A DNA stretch of 64,000 bases from Lolium rigidum. Lineage: Eukaryota; Streptophyta; Magnoliopsida; Poales; Poaceae. The notes under the pieces are model-generated. The model ran no database searches, was not told the DNA's origin, and worked only from the letters and a program-made list of their open reading frames with translations. The DNA lies in contig NC_061511.1 of the NCBI RefSeq assembly GCF_022539505.1, positions 31,320,620 to 31,384,619 on the forward strand. The letters are read 5' to 3'. A program made the position numbers and the translations under genes. Positions 21,350 to 34,134 of the stretch are shown in pieces (the stretch's first letter is position 1; every line of letters begins with the position of its first letter).

Positions 21350-22904
21350 CCCCATTGGAGGGGTTGGGTAGCTTTCTTCACTGGGGAAGCAAACCGCTTT
21401 GGGTTTCTTGCTAATCCCCAGCTTCTTCAAGAGATTCAGGTCCTGGTTCGTGATCTTGGACCTCTCCCACTCCGCAGCTACTAGATCCGCGGCAGTCATC
21501 GATGAATCGGGTGTGCTGTGCCTGGTCAAGCGACGCGGTGGCATCAACAATGGCGGAGAAGTGTAGCTGCGAAGAGAAGAGCTTTGAGAGCTGAGGAGCA
21601 CAGGAGGAAGTTTTGCAGAGGAAAGCAGGGGAACGGCGCGAGCGGAAGTGTTCGAGGAAGAAGAAGGGGATCTTATATAGAGGTGCGGTGAAGCGGCGGA
21701 CCGTTGGATGGAAAAAGAATGCAGGAGATGATCACCACGTGGAAACAAGGGTAAAAAGGTATTTTAACATTGACGAGGTTACAGAACGTGTGCCAGAAAA
21801 AGGGGAGAACATGTGTCCCCCACTTGCACGACGTGTCCGTTAGATCAGGAATTGGGACCCACAAGGCAGCGAAAGAAGCGGTAATGGTCAGTTTCCAAAA
21901 TAGAAATCGTGGCTATCATCAGCAATGACGTCGTCAAGATAAAAGAAAAGCTCGACTATGAGGTTTCAAAAGTTTATCGACAACATAAGATTATCTCGGG
22001 AGCTTTTGATCAAATACAAGTTTTTGCCCAAACGCTCGGGGGCTACTTTGGAAAAAAGAAAATTCGAGTCTGACAAGATAGAAATGGCGAGAGCCTATGA
22101 TCAAATACAAGTATTTGTTCATAGCCTCGGGGGCTACTCCCATCGGGAGCGCTGGTCGCGCACCCGATAAATATAAAAATATCGAGAAGGATTATAAATG
22201 TAGCGGCAAGGAATACTAATCTGTGGAGCCTACACCCAAGCACAAGTCCTTGGCTGTAGCCTCGGGGGCTACTCCCATCGGGAACGCTGTTCGCGTGCCC
22301 GATGAATTTTTATTAAAAGAAAGAAGTACGAGTGAGTATATTTCGAGTTATACAGATAACTCTACATATACTCCCATCGGGAAGACAAAAAAAGTCATCA
22401 AATATGACTCGATAAAATGTGCTATTCCAGCAGTCGAAAAGCACTCGACAAAATATTCTCAGAGCGCTAAAAGTCGCGAATACATCTCTGAATGCCGCAA
22501 AACTTTGCGGAGGTAAGACCCCAGATCCGTTCTGAGCGGCGTGGCACCGTCTCTGACGGCGGATTGCTACTATTTTCCGTATCAACAGATACGAAGAAAA
22601 ATCCTAACGGACGCATTAGGTACCCGATAAAATATGACTGGGACTCGACAGAATGGTAAGACCTTAAGCGGCACCTGTCGAAGTTTACACCAGTATCCCG
22701 AGATCATGTCCGGGACGTGATCTTGAAGTAGGTTTTTGCGGATTGCCACTAGAGCAGTTAACTAGTACCTGATCCGTCAGATGAACTAGCCCCAACTACC
22801 AGTATCCCTGTACAACATAATATTTACATATCGAAAGATTATGTAATGAGTAAAATTGGAGATTTTCCTTGATTCTTCGATTCAAGAAAAATCTCGGGGG
22901 CTAC
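21350..22904 (+). repeat. Duplicated 3' internal segment of the Tat element (first copy)
   Basis: About 1.55 kb, nearly identical to 33939-35495. It carries the start of the antisense gene: TATA at about 21674-21681, ATG at 21544-21542 on the minus strand, and a frame running to 21296 that becomes fused to antisense LTR sequence after PTPPMGFE. This copy keeps the frame at LLKKLGISKK, where the second copy has one extra base. It also carries the spaced CTCGGGGGCTACT repeats and the polypurine tract used by the next LTR. Confidence 0.8.
22035..22273 (+). repeat. Spaced copies of the polypurine-tract motif CTCGGGGGCTACT
   Basis: Exact copies lie at 22035-22047, 22126-22138 and 22261-22273, besides the functional position at 22893-22905 against the LTR. 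The second and third are followed by CCCATCGGGA and CGCTG. The same set recurs in the second internal copy (about 34625-34875), and variants occur near 29888 and 30171. Confidence 0.75.
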
Positions 22905-23292
22905 TGACATAGGCATCCCCAATGGGCCTGCCAAAGATGGTACCCGGGGTTTATTCAAGGCCCAAGACCCGAAGAATAAGAAGACTTGGAAGCCCATTTA
23001 GTGTTAAGGAAAGATAGTTTGTATTAGGAAAGATAGAGACTTGTAATCTTACGAGCTGGGTACGAGACCCTCTCGAACTCTGTAACTTGTGTATTACGAA
23101 ATCCTCGGCTCCACCTCCTATATAAGGGGGAGTCGAGGGACAAAGAAAGGGATCGAATCTACTGTCAACATAACCCTAGTTTTCATAATCGTCGAGTACT
23201 TTTCGCCTGAACCTTCGAGATCTACTTGCCCTCTACTTCTAGCAAAACCCTAGTCTACAATCTATAGGCATTGACAAGTTAATCCTTTGTCA
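22905..23292 (+). repeat. Tat element 5' LTR of the coding unit (388 bp)
   Basis: TGACATAGGC...CCTTTGTCA. A TATA box (TATATAA, 23119-23125) lies within CTCCTATATAAGGGGGAG, so transcription should start about 30 bp further on. The primer site follows immediately. Confidence 0.9.
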
Positions 23293-23310
23293 ATTGGCGC
23301 CGTCTGTGGG
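23293..23310 (+). promoter_or_regulatory. Primer-binding site (tRNA-Asp type)
   Basis: TTGGCGCCGTCTGTGGG directly after the LTR. TGGCGCC(G) primer sites are used by plant Tat/Athila Gypsy elements and match the 3' end of tRNA-Asp in part. Confidence 0.7.
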
Positions 23311-23338
23311 AATTAGAGGTTGCAAGGAGCTGATCTCG

Positions 23339-25933
23339 ATGGCACGTTCAAGATCGTCGACTTCGTCGATAGCAAGCAACGCGATGGATCGAGGTAACAA
23401 GGGAAAAACTGATCTAGTCAATTTTATTCCTCACCCACCCTCCCGTATGGATGCATGTGCCTATCTGGAGGAGCCCATCATCATGACGTTCGGAGAATTC
23501 CGATTTGGCGTTAACAAGGAAGGATCCTACCGTCTCGAAGTTCCGATCTCGTCGGAATTTTCAGCGGTCGATTCTAACTTTTCGTCGAGTGACGAGGAGT
23601 TTTCGTCGCCACGCTTCGTCGACAGCAAGGCAAGCGGATGGCTCGCCAAGATCTTCAGCAACACATCCTTCGAGTCGTCTGCGGACTCCTTTATAAGCAG
23701 CGACTCCGACAGCGTCGACAGCTTCAACTTCATCGACAAATCTGCTGCCATCGGAAAGGTCTTCACCACTCTATATGATGGTGTCACCAATCCTGACAAA
23801 AATCAATGCGCAAAATATCATCAGATTTATGCGATAGAAGGGGCAGGCCGATCAGAGCCAGAAACGTCAGAGGCTTTCGACGATTTGGGAAATCCATACG
23901 TCGATCCCGCTGATCTCAGACATGGCCTAGGCACTAAATACGTCGGGTCTTCACCTCGAGAAAGAGTACAGCTCCCGCAAGAAGCGTGGGATAGGGCTGC
24001 GAAAGCCATGGATGGTTCAGAACCTATGACCACCACTGCTACTGTACAAGAACTTCAAGCATATCAATATAGACTTGCTCGGGTGAGCAGAGAGTTGGAA
24101 AAACAGACAGCATCCCTGAATAGGAGAAAAGAAGCAGCTTCTGCATCAAGCAGACGCCGAGCAGAGTTAAGTCGCCTTTCAGGAACTTCGGGAGATAGTC
24201 ACAGAGAAGCTCGGAGGAGAGCAATGTCTCGGCTGCAAAACATACCCGAAGCAGAAAGAGGAAACATAATCCAAAATCTCGACATGTCCTTTATGTCGAT
24301 TGATGAAAGGGGAAATATCATCCCAAAAACGCCGTAAGCAGAGTTACATGGCAACACAAGCTTACATCCTGGCGTCTAGACCACCTCCTGGGGACCCGAG
24401 AGAACCATTGTTCAATATGGCTATGGCTGGAGTAGGAGTAATGGGAACAGCGTTTGCAACAACGCCTCCCGAAGAAAATCCTAGGCAAAATAGTCCACGA
24501 CCCAACACAGCAGTTCAAGACCCCCCAAGAACAAGTGGAGCAAGAGACACAGCAGTCCAAGTAAGGGTGGACAGAGCGCGACAAGAAAGAAGGGAGCGTC
24601 AGCACTCACCAGAAGTTGCCGACGAAGATATGTGTGGGCTCCCGTGTTTCAAGAGAAGAGTTCGAAAGACTCGAGTCCCAAAAGGGTTCAAGCTAACCGA
24701 AAATTTCAAGAAATTCGACGGCCTGCAAGATCCCGAGGATTGGCTCGTGGATTATCTCGAGATGGTAAAGCTGGTAGGAGGAACCAGAGCAACAGCTATG
24801 CAAAGTATCCAAGTTCACTTGAGCGGTGCCGCGAGATCTTGGATAAAGAAACTCCCCCAAATTCCATCGACAGCTGGGATAACTTTGAGGACATCTTCGT
24901 GAAAAACTTCCGATCCACCTGCAAGAAACCTGCGTCATTGGAAGAGTTGAGGGCGTGTCGACAAAAACACGACGAGTCGATGAGGAAATATATACAGCGG
25001 TGGAACATCATAAAGAACTCGGCAGAAGATATATCTGACGAGAGGGCAATAGATGCGTTCGTGGCAGGAATTCGCCGAGGAGATTTTGTCGAGGACTTAG
25101 GGAGAACTAACCCTAAGACCATATCAGCACTCATGGAGATAGCCAATAAATGGGCAGATGGAGAAGACGCAATATACAACAAGCGACACAGGTCGCCAGA
25201 GGAGGATCGTGGTCGAAATTATCAAAATAGAAGGCGATTTTCTCGCCAGTTCTACAACAACGATGCTCCCGGCCATATATCGGCTGGTTTTCGAGGAAAT
25301 CCTGAAGGAAACAGTCGAGACGACTATCAAAGGAGTAACGAGCATCAAGGCGACAATAGAGGCGATTCTCGCGGCAACAGACAAAACAATGGACCAAGGT
25401 TCCAAAGACCTTATGTGTCCCCCGAAGAAATGATGAACGGTCCGTGCCAGATGCATTTTTATCTTGACAACAATGGAAAGAGGCAGTCAGGGCATCTCCA
25501 GAAAGATTGCCGAAACTTTCAGGCAATGTTGCGAGCCGCAGGAATCGCAAATGCCCAAGCCACGAATAGAAACCCCCAGGGGCCAAGGAGCGAGATCCAC
25601 CTTCCACCTCCTCCCGCAATTACGGACGAAAATCGGCACCAGCTTAGAATAGCGGCAGCACCACATCCACCTCCATACGTTGACCCCAACTCTAACGGTG
25701 CGGTCTCGATGATTCAGAAAGCTAGGCCATCAAACAGGGTGCAGAAGGTAATCTCGCGACAAGTGTTCATGGCAGAGAAGATGCCTCCACCAACAGTCGA
25801 GTACTTAAATTGGTCGGGGCAAGACATCGGCTTCACAATCGCAGACCATCCGCAGCAAGTTCCTCGACTAGGACAATCAGCACTCATCTTACCCGCAGTA
25901 TCGCCGGTTTTGACGTGTCGAGAGTTTTCATAG
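23339..25933 (+). pseudogene. gag: Tat Gypsy gag (capsid/nucleocapsid), frameshifted
   Basis: ATG at 23339 opens a 332-codon frame ending TAA at 24335-24337, with a Ser/Asp-rich N-terminus and a basic, Glu/Arg-rich stretch. The frame then moves to +3 phase (about 24338-24852) with capsid peptides TENFKKFDGLQDPEDWL and HLSGAARSWI. It shifts again at a run of five C (24853-24857), where one more C would keep frame, and continues with WDNFEDIFVKNF and RQKHDESMRKYIQRW. A variant zinc knuckle, C-x2-H-x12-H-x4-C (CQMH...GHLQKDC, near 25447-25512), replaces the usual CCHC, as in Tat elements. Gag packages the RNA in the particle. At least two frameshifts break it. Confidence 0.85.
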
Positions 25934-26496
25934 ATGGCGGCAGCAGCTTAAACCTCATGTATGCAGATACATTGAGGAAGATGAACATATCCCTAGCAAA
26001 CTTGAAACCAACTGACACACGTTTCCACGGGATTACACCAGAGAAGCCAAGTTACCCATTGGGCAAAATCAACCTCGACGTTCAGTTTGGAACCCGAGAA
26101 AACTACAGGATAGAGAACTTGGAATTCGAAGTTGTGGATTTCCCATCGCAATATCATGCTTTGTTGGGACGACCAGCATATGCCAGGTTCATGGCAGTGT
26201 CGCATTATACATATCTGTTGTGGAGGTTGCCTGGGCCTAAGGGACCTATCACAATCAAGGGAAGTTTCGCGTTATCTGATAAATGTGACAAGGATTTTCA
26301 TCGACTATCGGAAACTTTCGGGATGCAAGCAGAATATGCGGCGCCAAGGTTCACTGATTATGATGTGCTGCCAGAGGTAGGGAGATCTTCCAAGGAGCCA
26401 ACTTTCAGTACAACCAAGGATTCAAAAGAGGTACAGATCCACCCGACAGATCCAAAGAAAACGACATCCATTGCCGCAAACATGGATGTCGCATAG
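25890..26496 (+). pseudogene. pol: Tat Gypsy aspartic protease
   Basis: After a one-base shift near 25895-25900, the frame reads IAGFDVSRVFIDGGSSLNLM: the retroviral-type protease active site, with DGG in place of D(S/T)G, a replacement known in plant Tat/Athila Gypsy elements. The flap and C-terminal region follow (HALLGRPAYARFM). The enzyme would cut the Gag-Pol polyprotein. An in-frame TAG at 26494-26496 ends it. Confidence 0.8.
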
Positions 26497-27524
26497 GAAA
26501 GCGCGCTCGTCGAGTTCCTCCGTGAGCACTGGAAAATCTTCGCATGGTGTCCAGCTGACATGCCAGGAGTACCCAGTGGAACTTGCCGAGCACCACCTCA
26601 ATTTGGATCCTCTCGCAAGACCAAGAAAGCAACCTTTGCGGCGTTTTTCGAGCCTAGCCGCAAAGCCATGTTATCTGAAATAGATCGACTCAAAGATGCT
26701 GGTTTCATCAGGGAAATATCTACCGAAGCCACGTGGGTAGCTAACCCAATGATGGTGCCGAAAAAACACACAATAGTCCTTCGCATGTGCGTCGACTTCA
26801 CGTGTCTCAATAAACATTGTCCCAAGGATCACTTTCCCCTCCCAAGGATCGATCAAATCATCGACTCCACGGCAGGATGCGAACGTCTTTCCTTTTTGGA
26901 CGCATACTCTAGTTATAACCAAATCAGACTAAAAGAAGAAGATGAAGCCAAGACAGCGTTTATCACACCTTACTGCGTGTTTTGTTATAAAACAATGCCC
27001 TTTGGTTTGAAAAACGCGGGAGCAACGTATCGCCGGATGATGCGTAGTGCCTAGCAACACAGATTGGTAAAAATGTACAAGTCTACATTGATGATGTCGT
27101 AATAACATCAAAGAAGGGGTCAACTCTGATCGAAGATTTGAAGGAAACCTTCGACAACCTCGACAAGTTCTGTCTCAAGCTGAACCCGACAAAGTGCTCC
27201 TTTGGAGTTCCCGCAGGAGAACTCCTCGGCTTCTTAGTATCAGCAAGAGGGATTGAAGCCAACCCTGAAAAAATCCAGGCCATAGTGACCATGAGAAAGC
27301 CAACAAAGTTGAAAGAGATACAACAGCTAACGGGGCGAGTCGCAACTTTAAGCAGATTCGTCGCCAGGCTAGGAGAAAAGGCGCTACCGTTCTATGCATT
27401 GATCAAACAGGGGGAAAAATTTCAATGGAACGAAGAAGCAGATAGAGCCTTCGAGAATCTCAAGCTGGCAATTTCGACACCACCGATATTGGTGGCGCCT
27501 AAAGAGAAAGAACCTCTCCTCTAG
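26497..27524 (+). pseudogene. pol: Tat Gypsy reverse transcriptase
   Basis: The frame is disturbed in 26568-26640 (two compensating shifts), then reads standard RT motifs: FIREISTEATWVANPMMVPKK, MCVDFTCLNKHCPKDHFPLP, FLDAYSSYNQI (catalytic Asp), MPFGLKNAGATYRRMM. A one-base shift near 27045 separates this from YIDDVVITSKK (about 27090-27120), the catalytic YIDD box, followed by the thumb (KLNPTKCSFGV, LLGFLVSARGIEANPEK, LTGRVATLSRF). RT copies the element RNA into DNA. Catalytic residues are present but the frame is broken, so this copy is defective. Confidence 0.85.
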
Positions 27525-27885
27525 TAGCCACACCTCAGGTGGTCAGCACAGCCCTAGTAGTCGAGAGAGAAGAAGAAGGCAAGCTTCATGGAGTTCAGAG
27601 GCCAGTATATTTCATCGCGAAGTATCGTCGCCTTCAAAACAGCGGTACCCGCAATATCGAAACCGGCATATGGAGTATTCACGACAAGCAAGAAAATTGC
27701 GACACTATTTTTCGGCGCACCCGATAATAGTGGTCAATGAGGCTCCCTTGTCAAATATACCGAACAACCCGTAAGCTACGGGTCGTGTCTCCCTTTGGGG
27801 AATAGAACTTTCTCCTTGGGACATCACGTATGAAAAAAGAAAAGCAATAAAATCACAGGTTTTACCAGATTTCATTGCAGAGTGG
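27525..27885 (+). pseudogene. pol: Degraded first RNase H (gRH) region
   Basis: After the TAG at 27522-27524 the sequence still reads, in alternating frames, fragments expected of the RNase H joined to Gypsy RT (STALVVEREEEGKLHGVQRPVYF; then peptides around NEAPLS and KRKAIKS). Several stops and shifts occur within 360 bp. This is the domain that normally removes RNA from the hybrid. Confidence 0.65.
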
Positions 27886-29706
27886 ATGGAGCTACAAAAC
27901 ACGGGGCCTCCAGATTTATCGAGAACTTGGACCATGAACTTCGACGGGTCCAAAAGACTGGAAGGTGCTGGAGCAGGCGTGATATTGGTATCACCTGAAG
28001 GCGACAAGTTGAAGTACGTTTTGCGGATGACGTTCCCAAACGCGTCTAACAATGAAGCAGAATATGAAGCTCTCATACACGGGATGAAGATGGCGAAAGC
28101 TTGCGGTGCAACCCGATTGAAAATTTTCGGCGACTCACAATTGGTGGCACAGCAAGTTATGAACCAATGTGATGCAGTCAACGAAAGTATGATAGCATAC
28201 AAAGAGGTGTACAATGAGCTGGAGAAATTATTTGACGGATGCGAGGTAAACCACATCAGCAGGATGAGTAACGATGAAGCCGACGTTCTTGCAAACATCG
28301 GGTCACAGTGTCTCGCGATTCCTCCAGGCGTGTTTTGGGAAGAGATAAGCGAGAGGTCAACAAAGCCAGCAAAAACAAAGAAGGAGAAGAAAGAGAAACC
28401 CTCGAGTATCACCAAAGACACAGCAGAAGAAGAAGAAGAGCAAGAGCTAGTCATGATGGTGCAAATTCCATGGATGCAGGTTTACATATCATACATCCTA
28501 AGGAAAACGATACCCGACGATCCAGTTGAAGCAAGGCGAATAATTAGGAGATCAAAAGCTTTTACTGTGATAAAAGGGGAGCTGTACAAACGAAGCATCT
28601 CGGGCGTGCTACAGAGATGTGTTACACCCGAAGAAGGAAGAATCATCCTGAAAGATGTGCATGAAGGAATATGCGGTCACCACGCGAGTAGCCGAGCTAT
28701 CGCGGCCAAAGTTTTCAGAGCAGGATTTTACTGGTTAACGGCAATAGAGGACGCGAAGGAAATAGTGAGAACTTGCGACGCGTGCCAAAGATTTGCCGCC
28801 AAACCTCACTCTCCCGCAGCAGAACTTATGCCAATCCCACTATCTTGGCCCTTTGCTCAATGGGGTCTCGACATGGTGGGAAAACTACACAAAGCTTCGC
28901 CAGGAGGTTATGAGTATATGCTTGTTGCCGTCGACAAATTTACAAAATGGATCGAAGCAAAGCCGATAAATTCACCGGACGGTGCGTCGGCGATTAAGTT
29001 CGTGAAAAGCATCGTCTTCAGATTTGGAGTCCCTCATAGCATCGTCACAGACAACGGCAGCAACTTTACGTCCAAGGAGTTCAAAGCATACTGCGCGTAA
29101 GTGGGCATTAAGTTGAGTTTTGCGTCCGTCGCACATCCACGTACCAATGGACAAGTCGAGAAAGCCAATGGCATCATCTCGCAATGGTATCAAGAAACGC
29201 CCGCTAGGTCCACCGGAAAAGCTCGGCATACTTGGCCGGAGGAGCTGCCAAGTGTGTTGTGGAGTATCCGAACAACACCAAATACGGCAACACAAGAAAC
29301 GCCGTTTTTTCTGGTCCATGGAGCCGAAGCAGTCCTGCCGATAGAAATCGAGCATGATTCCCCAAGAGTTACAGAATATAATGAAGAAATCTCGAGAAAA
29401 GCCTTGGAGGACGACGTCGATGCACTTGACGAAGCTCGAGACGAAGTTCTGTCGCGAGTCGCTAAATATCAACAGGACCTGAAGAATTACCACAGTCGAA
29501 GATTGCGGCCAAGATCTTTTCAAGTTGGTGATTTAGTTTTGCGACTCAATCAAAAAAGTCATGAAAAACTCGAGTCACCATGGCTTGGACCCTACATCGT
29601 CACAGAAGTCATCGAAGGAGGAGCATACGTAATCAAGGACAAGAAGACGGGGAACGTTGAGCCAAATCCTTGGAACGTGGCGCAGCTCAGTGCGTTTTAC
29701 GCCTAG
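27886..29706 (+). pseudogene. pol: Second RNase H (aRH type) and integrase, one in-frame stop
   Basis: A single frame runs to the TAG at 29704-29706 with one TAA at 29098-29100. The N-terminal part is an RNase H of the RVT_3/aRH type with the acidic set in TMNFDGSKRLEG, NNEAEYEAL, IFGDSQLVAQQ and NDEADVLAN; Tat elements are known to carry this extra domain. Then come the integrase HHCC finger (HEGICGHHAS...TCDACQRF), first Asp in GLDMVGKL, second in IVTDNGSNF and Glu in GQVEKANG. The stop lies between the second Asp and the Glu. The C-terminus (FQVGDLVLR, WLGPYIV) ends without a chromodomain. Apart from the stop, this is the best preserved part of the polyprotein. Confidence 0.88.
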
Positions 29707-30237
29707 ATAGCGAAATATAGTCTCCTCTCGTAAACATACAATGTACCGAAACGCCCGCGAGTTTTCGGACGCACTCTTTTCCTTTTTCGGGGCACCGAGT
29801 GGGGCCGGGAAAGGTTTTTAATGAGGCGGGCTCGCGGTGCTGCAATATAATAAAAATAGTAAAGATATACTTCTTATTCGTCGACACACTCGGGGGCTCT
29901 ACACCTTCAAATATCAAAACAGACAAACTCGATTTACTGAAAAATATTTCGCCTTGGTACAATAGTACCTCGCCAAATACATAAATCGGAAGCTGGTAAT
30001 GATTAAATATAGTACACACGTCAGAAAATCTCATCACTTTGGTCCAAAAACCCGACAAACAAAAATATAGAACTTCGACACCAAGATCCTGCAGTCCATC
30101 AAGATGTTTTATTACAACACAAGAAGAAATCTTTGAAAGAGAAAAATAGTACAAACTCTAGCCAAAAGGCTCGGGGGCTCCAACAATATAGAGCATTCTG
30201 CGATATACAACAAATTTTTTCGACAAAGTTTTACAAA
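29707..30237. other. Tat element non-coding region after pol
   Basis: Contains CGCACTCTTTTCCTT...GGTTTTTAATGAGGCGG at about 29771-29830, also found in the small retroposon at 18866-18950, and two CTCGGGGGCT variants (29888, 30171). No coding frame is seen. The antisense gene ends at its right edge. Confidence 0.6.
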
Positions 30238-33200
30238 TCAGTCAGAACCTAAAATAGTATCTATTGACAAGCCTCTGGTTGTTTTATGCTCAGCATAAGA
30301 TCCCTTGACGAAGAATTCTGAATCCATCCGAAGAAGCTCATCTATCATCGACTCGGCCACAGGAGTCACCATCTCATTGATTGCATCAATATTATTCTTC
30401 CGCCGCGTTTTCTTCGCCAGGCAATCAACGACAATCTTCGTCAGGTCTAACTTTGGATGGCAAATATGTATCATAATCATGGCAAATCTTGCTCCGGCGG
30501 TCAGTTGAGCTCGCACAAAATTATGAATACGAGGAGCATCTCTGAAGGCCTCCAGTAAATTGGGAAGAGTTGTCGGTACTTCATTTCGAGGAAACAAAGT
30601 CTTGAAAACAAGGGTCAATGTGGTCGTGCAAAAACTGAGAAATTCGCGCACTTGGCAAGCACGATCTTGGAACCTGACAATTTGCTGGGTTCGTTCAGGA
30701 GTGGCCCAAAATAAACAGCCATGGTTAAGGGAAAGATTGACAAGAAGATTCGTCCTCTCATTCACTCTTTGATCCTCGGCGGCAGCATCAAGAACCGAGC
30801 CTATTAGGCAACAAAGCAAGAAATTTGGAAGAAAGCACAGTAAAATAAAGAAGAGGCACCATAAGGTTGGAGGTACATACCTAACATATTTGTGCTAGCT
30901 TCCAACATTAGTTCGAGCATGCTATTTTCTCGGGTAGCAGCTCCCTCTGCTTCCAATACAGCAGCATCTTTGGCAACCATAGCCTCTTTGGCTTGATGAA
31001 GAGCAAGCTCTTCTTGTTCAGATGCTTTCCGAGCTTGTTCCATCATTGCCAAAGTTTGTTTCTTCATGGATTGAAGTTGTTGTCGAAGTTCTTGTAAATC
31101 TTCCGACACAGGTTTGCTTGAAGAACCTTCAAGGAGATTATCATCGGTTTTTACCTTCTTCGAGAAGGAAGACGCAGGCACAGCGTCGGGAGAGCAAGGG
31201 TTGGTTGAATAATTATCAAATATTAACTGGAAAAGAAAATCCCAGGATCAATGATAGTACCAAGAGGAATTTCATTGCTTTCTAGAAAGTTTACATGGTC
31301 ATTACAAACGAAGTTCTCCAAAAGGTCTAACAGAATAATTGTCGCCAAGGCTAGAATGGCGACAACAGCAAAAGAAATAAAGAAAGCAAAAAGTAGAAAA
31401 GGCAAAGGCATTCAATTAGACCTCCGGCTTTGACGAGCTGGGAGTCGAAGATGGCTTGATCCCGAGATAGGCCAGGATTTTCTTCGTGTTCAGCTTTGCC
31501 GCCTTGATCAATGATCGCCACTTTGTTTGCTCTATCTGCTCCGTGTCGCCAACTTTGGCCCAGTCAATAGTCTGTTGACTGTCAGCAACTAGGGCAACGG
31601 TGCTTTCAACGGCAACCTTCATGTTCTCATGGCGCATCTTCAGCCCAAGATCTTCGGGAGGATTAAAGCACTTGGCAAGACCAAGGAAAGTCGCGGGCTC
31701 CTCTTTCTTCGGGAAGAAGTAGGGGAAAAGCTTCGACAACCCCGCCCTGGCTTCATCCATGCCTTCACGCGCTTCCGTCCCATGAAATTCAAGGAATGAA
31801 ACGGCGTCAAGAAGAGAATCATTGTCGGGATCTTCAAGTTCAAATTCTTGAGAGGTCCTATCTGTCAAAATAAAAATAGAAAATTTGGTCAACAAACAAG
31901 TGCAAAAAAGAAAAATCCAAAGGATATGAAATAGTGCAGATACTTACTGACAAAGCGACGATTTTGTATTCTTATACGTTTGGTGACCGCTGCTTCGCGA
32001 GCAGATTGCGCAGTTATGTGCTCGCTTAACGAAGTCTCGGCAGCGTGCAGACGTTTCCGAACATCTTCGACACTAGCAGCATCAGCCTTGGCTTTGTCAG
32101 CTTCTCGCCTAGCTTGAACAGCATCTGACTCAGCCTTTTTACGAGCCTCTTCACATTGCTCTAATTTTTGAGCAAGCGTGTCAGCACGTTCATTGGCTTC
32201 TGCCAGTTTCTCTGAAAAAGGAAGACAAGATTAGCTACAAACGTCGACAATAAAGCAGAAAGGAAGCAGTAAGCAAAGAAGTAGCCAGGCACTACCTTCA
32301 GTTTTACTGGCGTAATCACGGTACCCAACGAATTGGGCACCGATGCGAAGAAGCTCTTTGATCATAGGCTATCAAGGAAAGACAAAGAAAGAAAATGTCG
32401 GTATGGGAAAAATGACGACACATAGGAGCAAACGGAGAAAATACAAACAAGCGACAAGCGCATTAAGAACTTACGTCATCCAAGAGAGGGTTAGAAGAGC
32501 TACTCGATTGAAGAGTAAGCTCCGGGATTGTTTCAACCCTTGCCCTTTTTGGTGAAGGGACAAGGGGGCTTGAAGGAGGAGTAGCAGCGCCGACGTTCTG
32601 TCGAGGAGGCGAAGTTTCTTCTCCTTCAACTGGCGTCTCCGAGGCGACTAATGTATGTGACGTACTCGTTCGAGCAGCCACATCAGCAGCTTGGTACTTC
32701 TTCTTCATCATCACTACGAGTAAATGTCGACAACATAAAAAGCAAGATAGACAAAAATCTTCAAGTACAAATAAACAGAGAGAGGGTACTTACGAACTGA
32801 TGAGAGTCTCGAGGTATGGATCATAAGCTGCCTTTTGGCGAGAAGGAACAGCTTCTTCGGCCTTGGAGGTGCCGGAATCTTCGGCATCATTCCTTTTCCT
32901 TTTGTTCTTTGGAGAAACAACAGGAGGAGGAGATTGTGCCGACGCAGTGGCTTCGCAGGCATCCTCCTTTTCGTCAGATCCCGCAGATTTTCGAGATTCT
33001 GCGGGTTCATTTGCAAAAGAGGGGGCATCTTGGTTATCATCGGAGATAACGGCCCTTTCTTCGACTTCCCCACCTTCCGGAAGAGGAGGAAGTGAAACAA
33101 GATTTGGGTGGTCCTGTATAAAAAGAAGGAAGGATGTCAGAAAGGAGTAACAACACAAATAGCAAGGCAATAACAAATTACGCGACAATGTTTACCTTAG

Positions 33201-34134
33201 GAAGTGCATTGGTGGCGCTGTATGGTTTTACGCGATAAGTGGAAGGGATAGAATCTTTCTTCTTGAGAGATGAAATTTTTCGGATAAGCCTATCCAAATC
33301 CTTGACTTCCAGATTCGTCGACAAGCGATCTGTGTCTTCATCGCCAGCATAATTCCAGAAAGGGTTTTTGCGAGCCTGAAGAGGCTGCACTCTAGTCCTA
33401 AGGAAATACGCCGTAATTTGGATGCCTGATAATTCTTTTCCACGAGTATTTTGCAACTCATGGATGCGAGTCATCGTGGCCTCTCGTCGAAGTTCTTTCT
33501 TCCTCGGTAGCTTCGCGTCCCAAGAACGGCGGCGAAGGATTTTCTCGGCACCGTCAAAAGGAGGAATGTTGTCTTCGGCGCATCCATGGTTTTCTTCACG
33601 AATATATAACCACTTCTTGCGCCACCCTTGAACGGAGTCGTGGAGTTTGACGTCGAAGTAGTTGACAGAGGAGCGAACGAAATAACAACGCCGCCTATAT
33701 TATAGGCGACATTGGCAGAGCCATTACGGCGACAGAAGAAAATGCGCTTCCATAATGCCCAGTTAGGCTGGACACCAAGGAAGGCTTCGCAGAGGGTGAT
33801 GAAGATAGAAATGTGAAGGATAGAGTTGGGCGTGAGGTGGTGAAGTTGGAGACCATAAACATAAAGTAACCCCCGAAGAAAAGGGTGAATGGGGGCGGAA
33901 AGACCGCGGATGAGGTGATCAACAAAACTTACCCGATACCCCATTGGAGGGGTTGGGTAGCTTTCTTCACTGGGGAAGCAAACCGCTTTGGGTTTCTTGC
34001 TAATCCCCAGCCTTCTTCAAGAGATTCAGGTCCCGGTTCGTGATCTTGGACCTCTCCCACTCCGCGGCTCCTAGATCCGCGGCAGCCATCGATGAATCGG
34101 GTGTGCTGTGCCTGGTCAAGCGACGCGGTGGCAT
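30238..34134 (-). CDS. Antisense multi-exon gene of the Tat element (putative gypsy-type transposon/Transposase_28-like)
   Basis: Minus-strand exons with GT/AG borders: 34134-33196, 33113-32794, 32713-32475, 32368-32296, 32211-31948 and 31861-31416 (stop). An alternative reading splices exon 6 at 31422 to 31226-30881 and 30800-30238 (stop). Both give totals divisible by three once one extra base near 34012, absent from the duplicate copy, is discounted: about 759 or 1,060 residues. Exon 1 encodes PPRRLTRHST and the conserved SFVDHLIRGLSAPIHPFLRG, typical of plant proteins called 'putative gypsy type transposon'. Exon 5 is a Glu/Ala/Arg-rich coiled coil. Function is unknown; similar antisense genes occur in Grande-like elements. 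The frameshift may be real or a consensus error. Confidence 0.7.
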
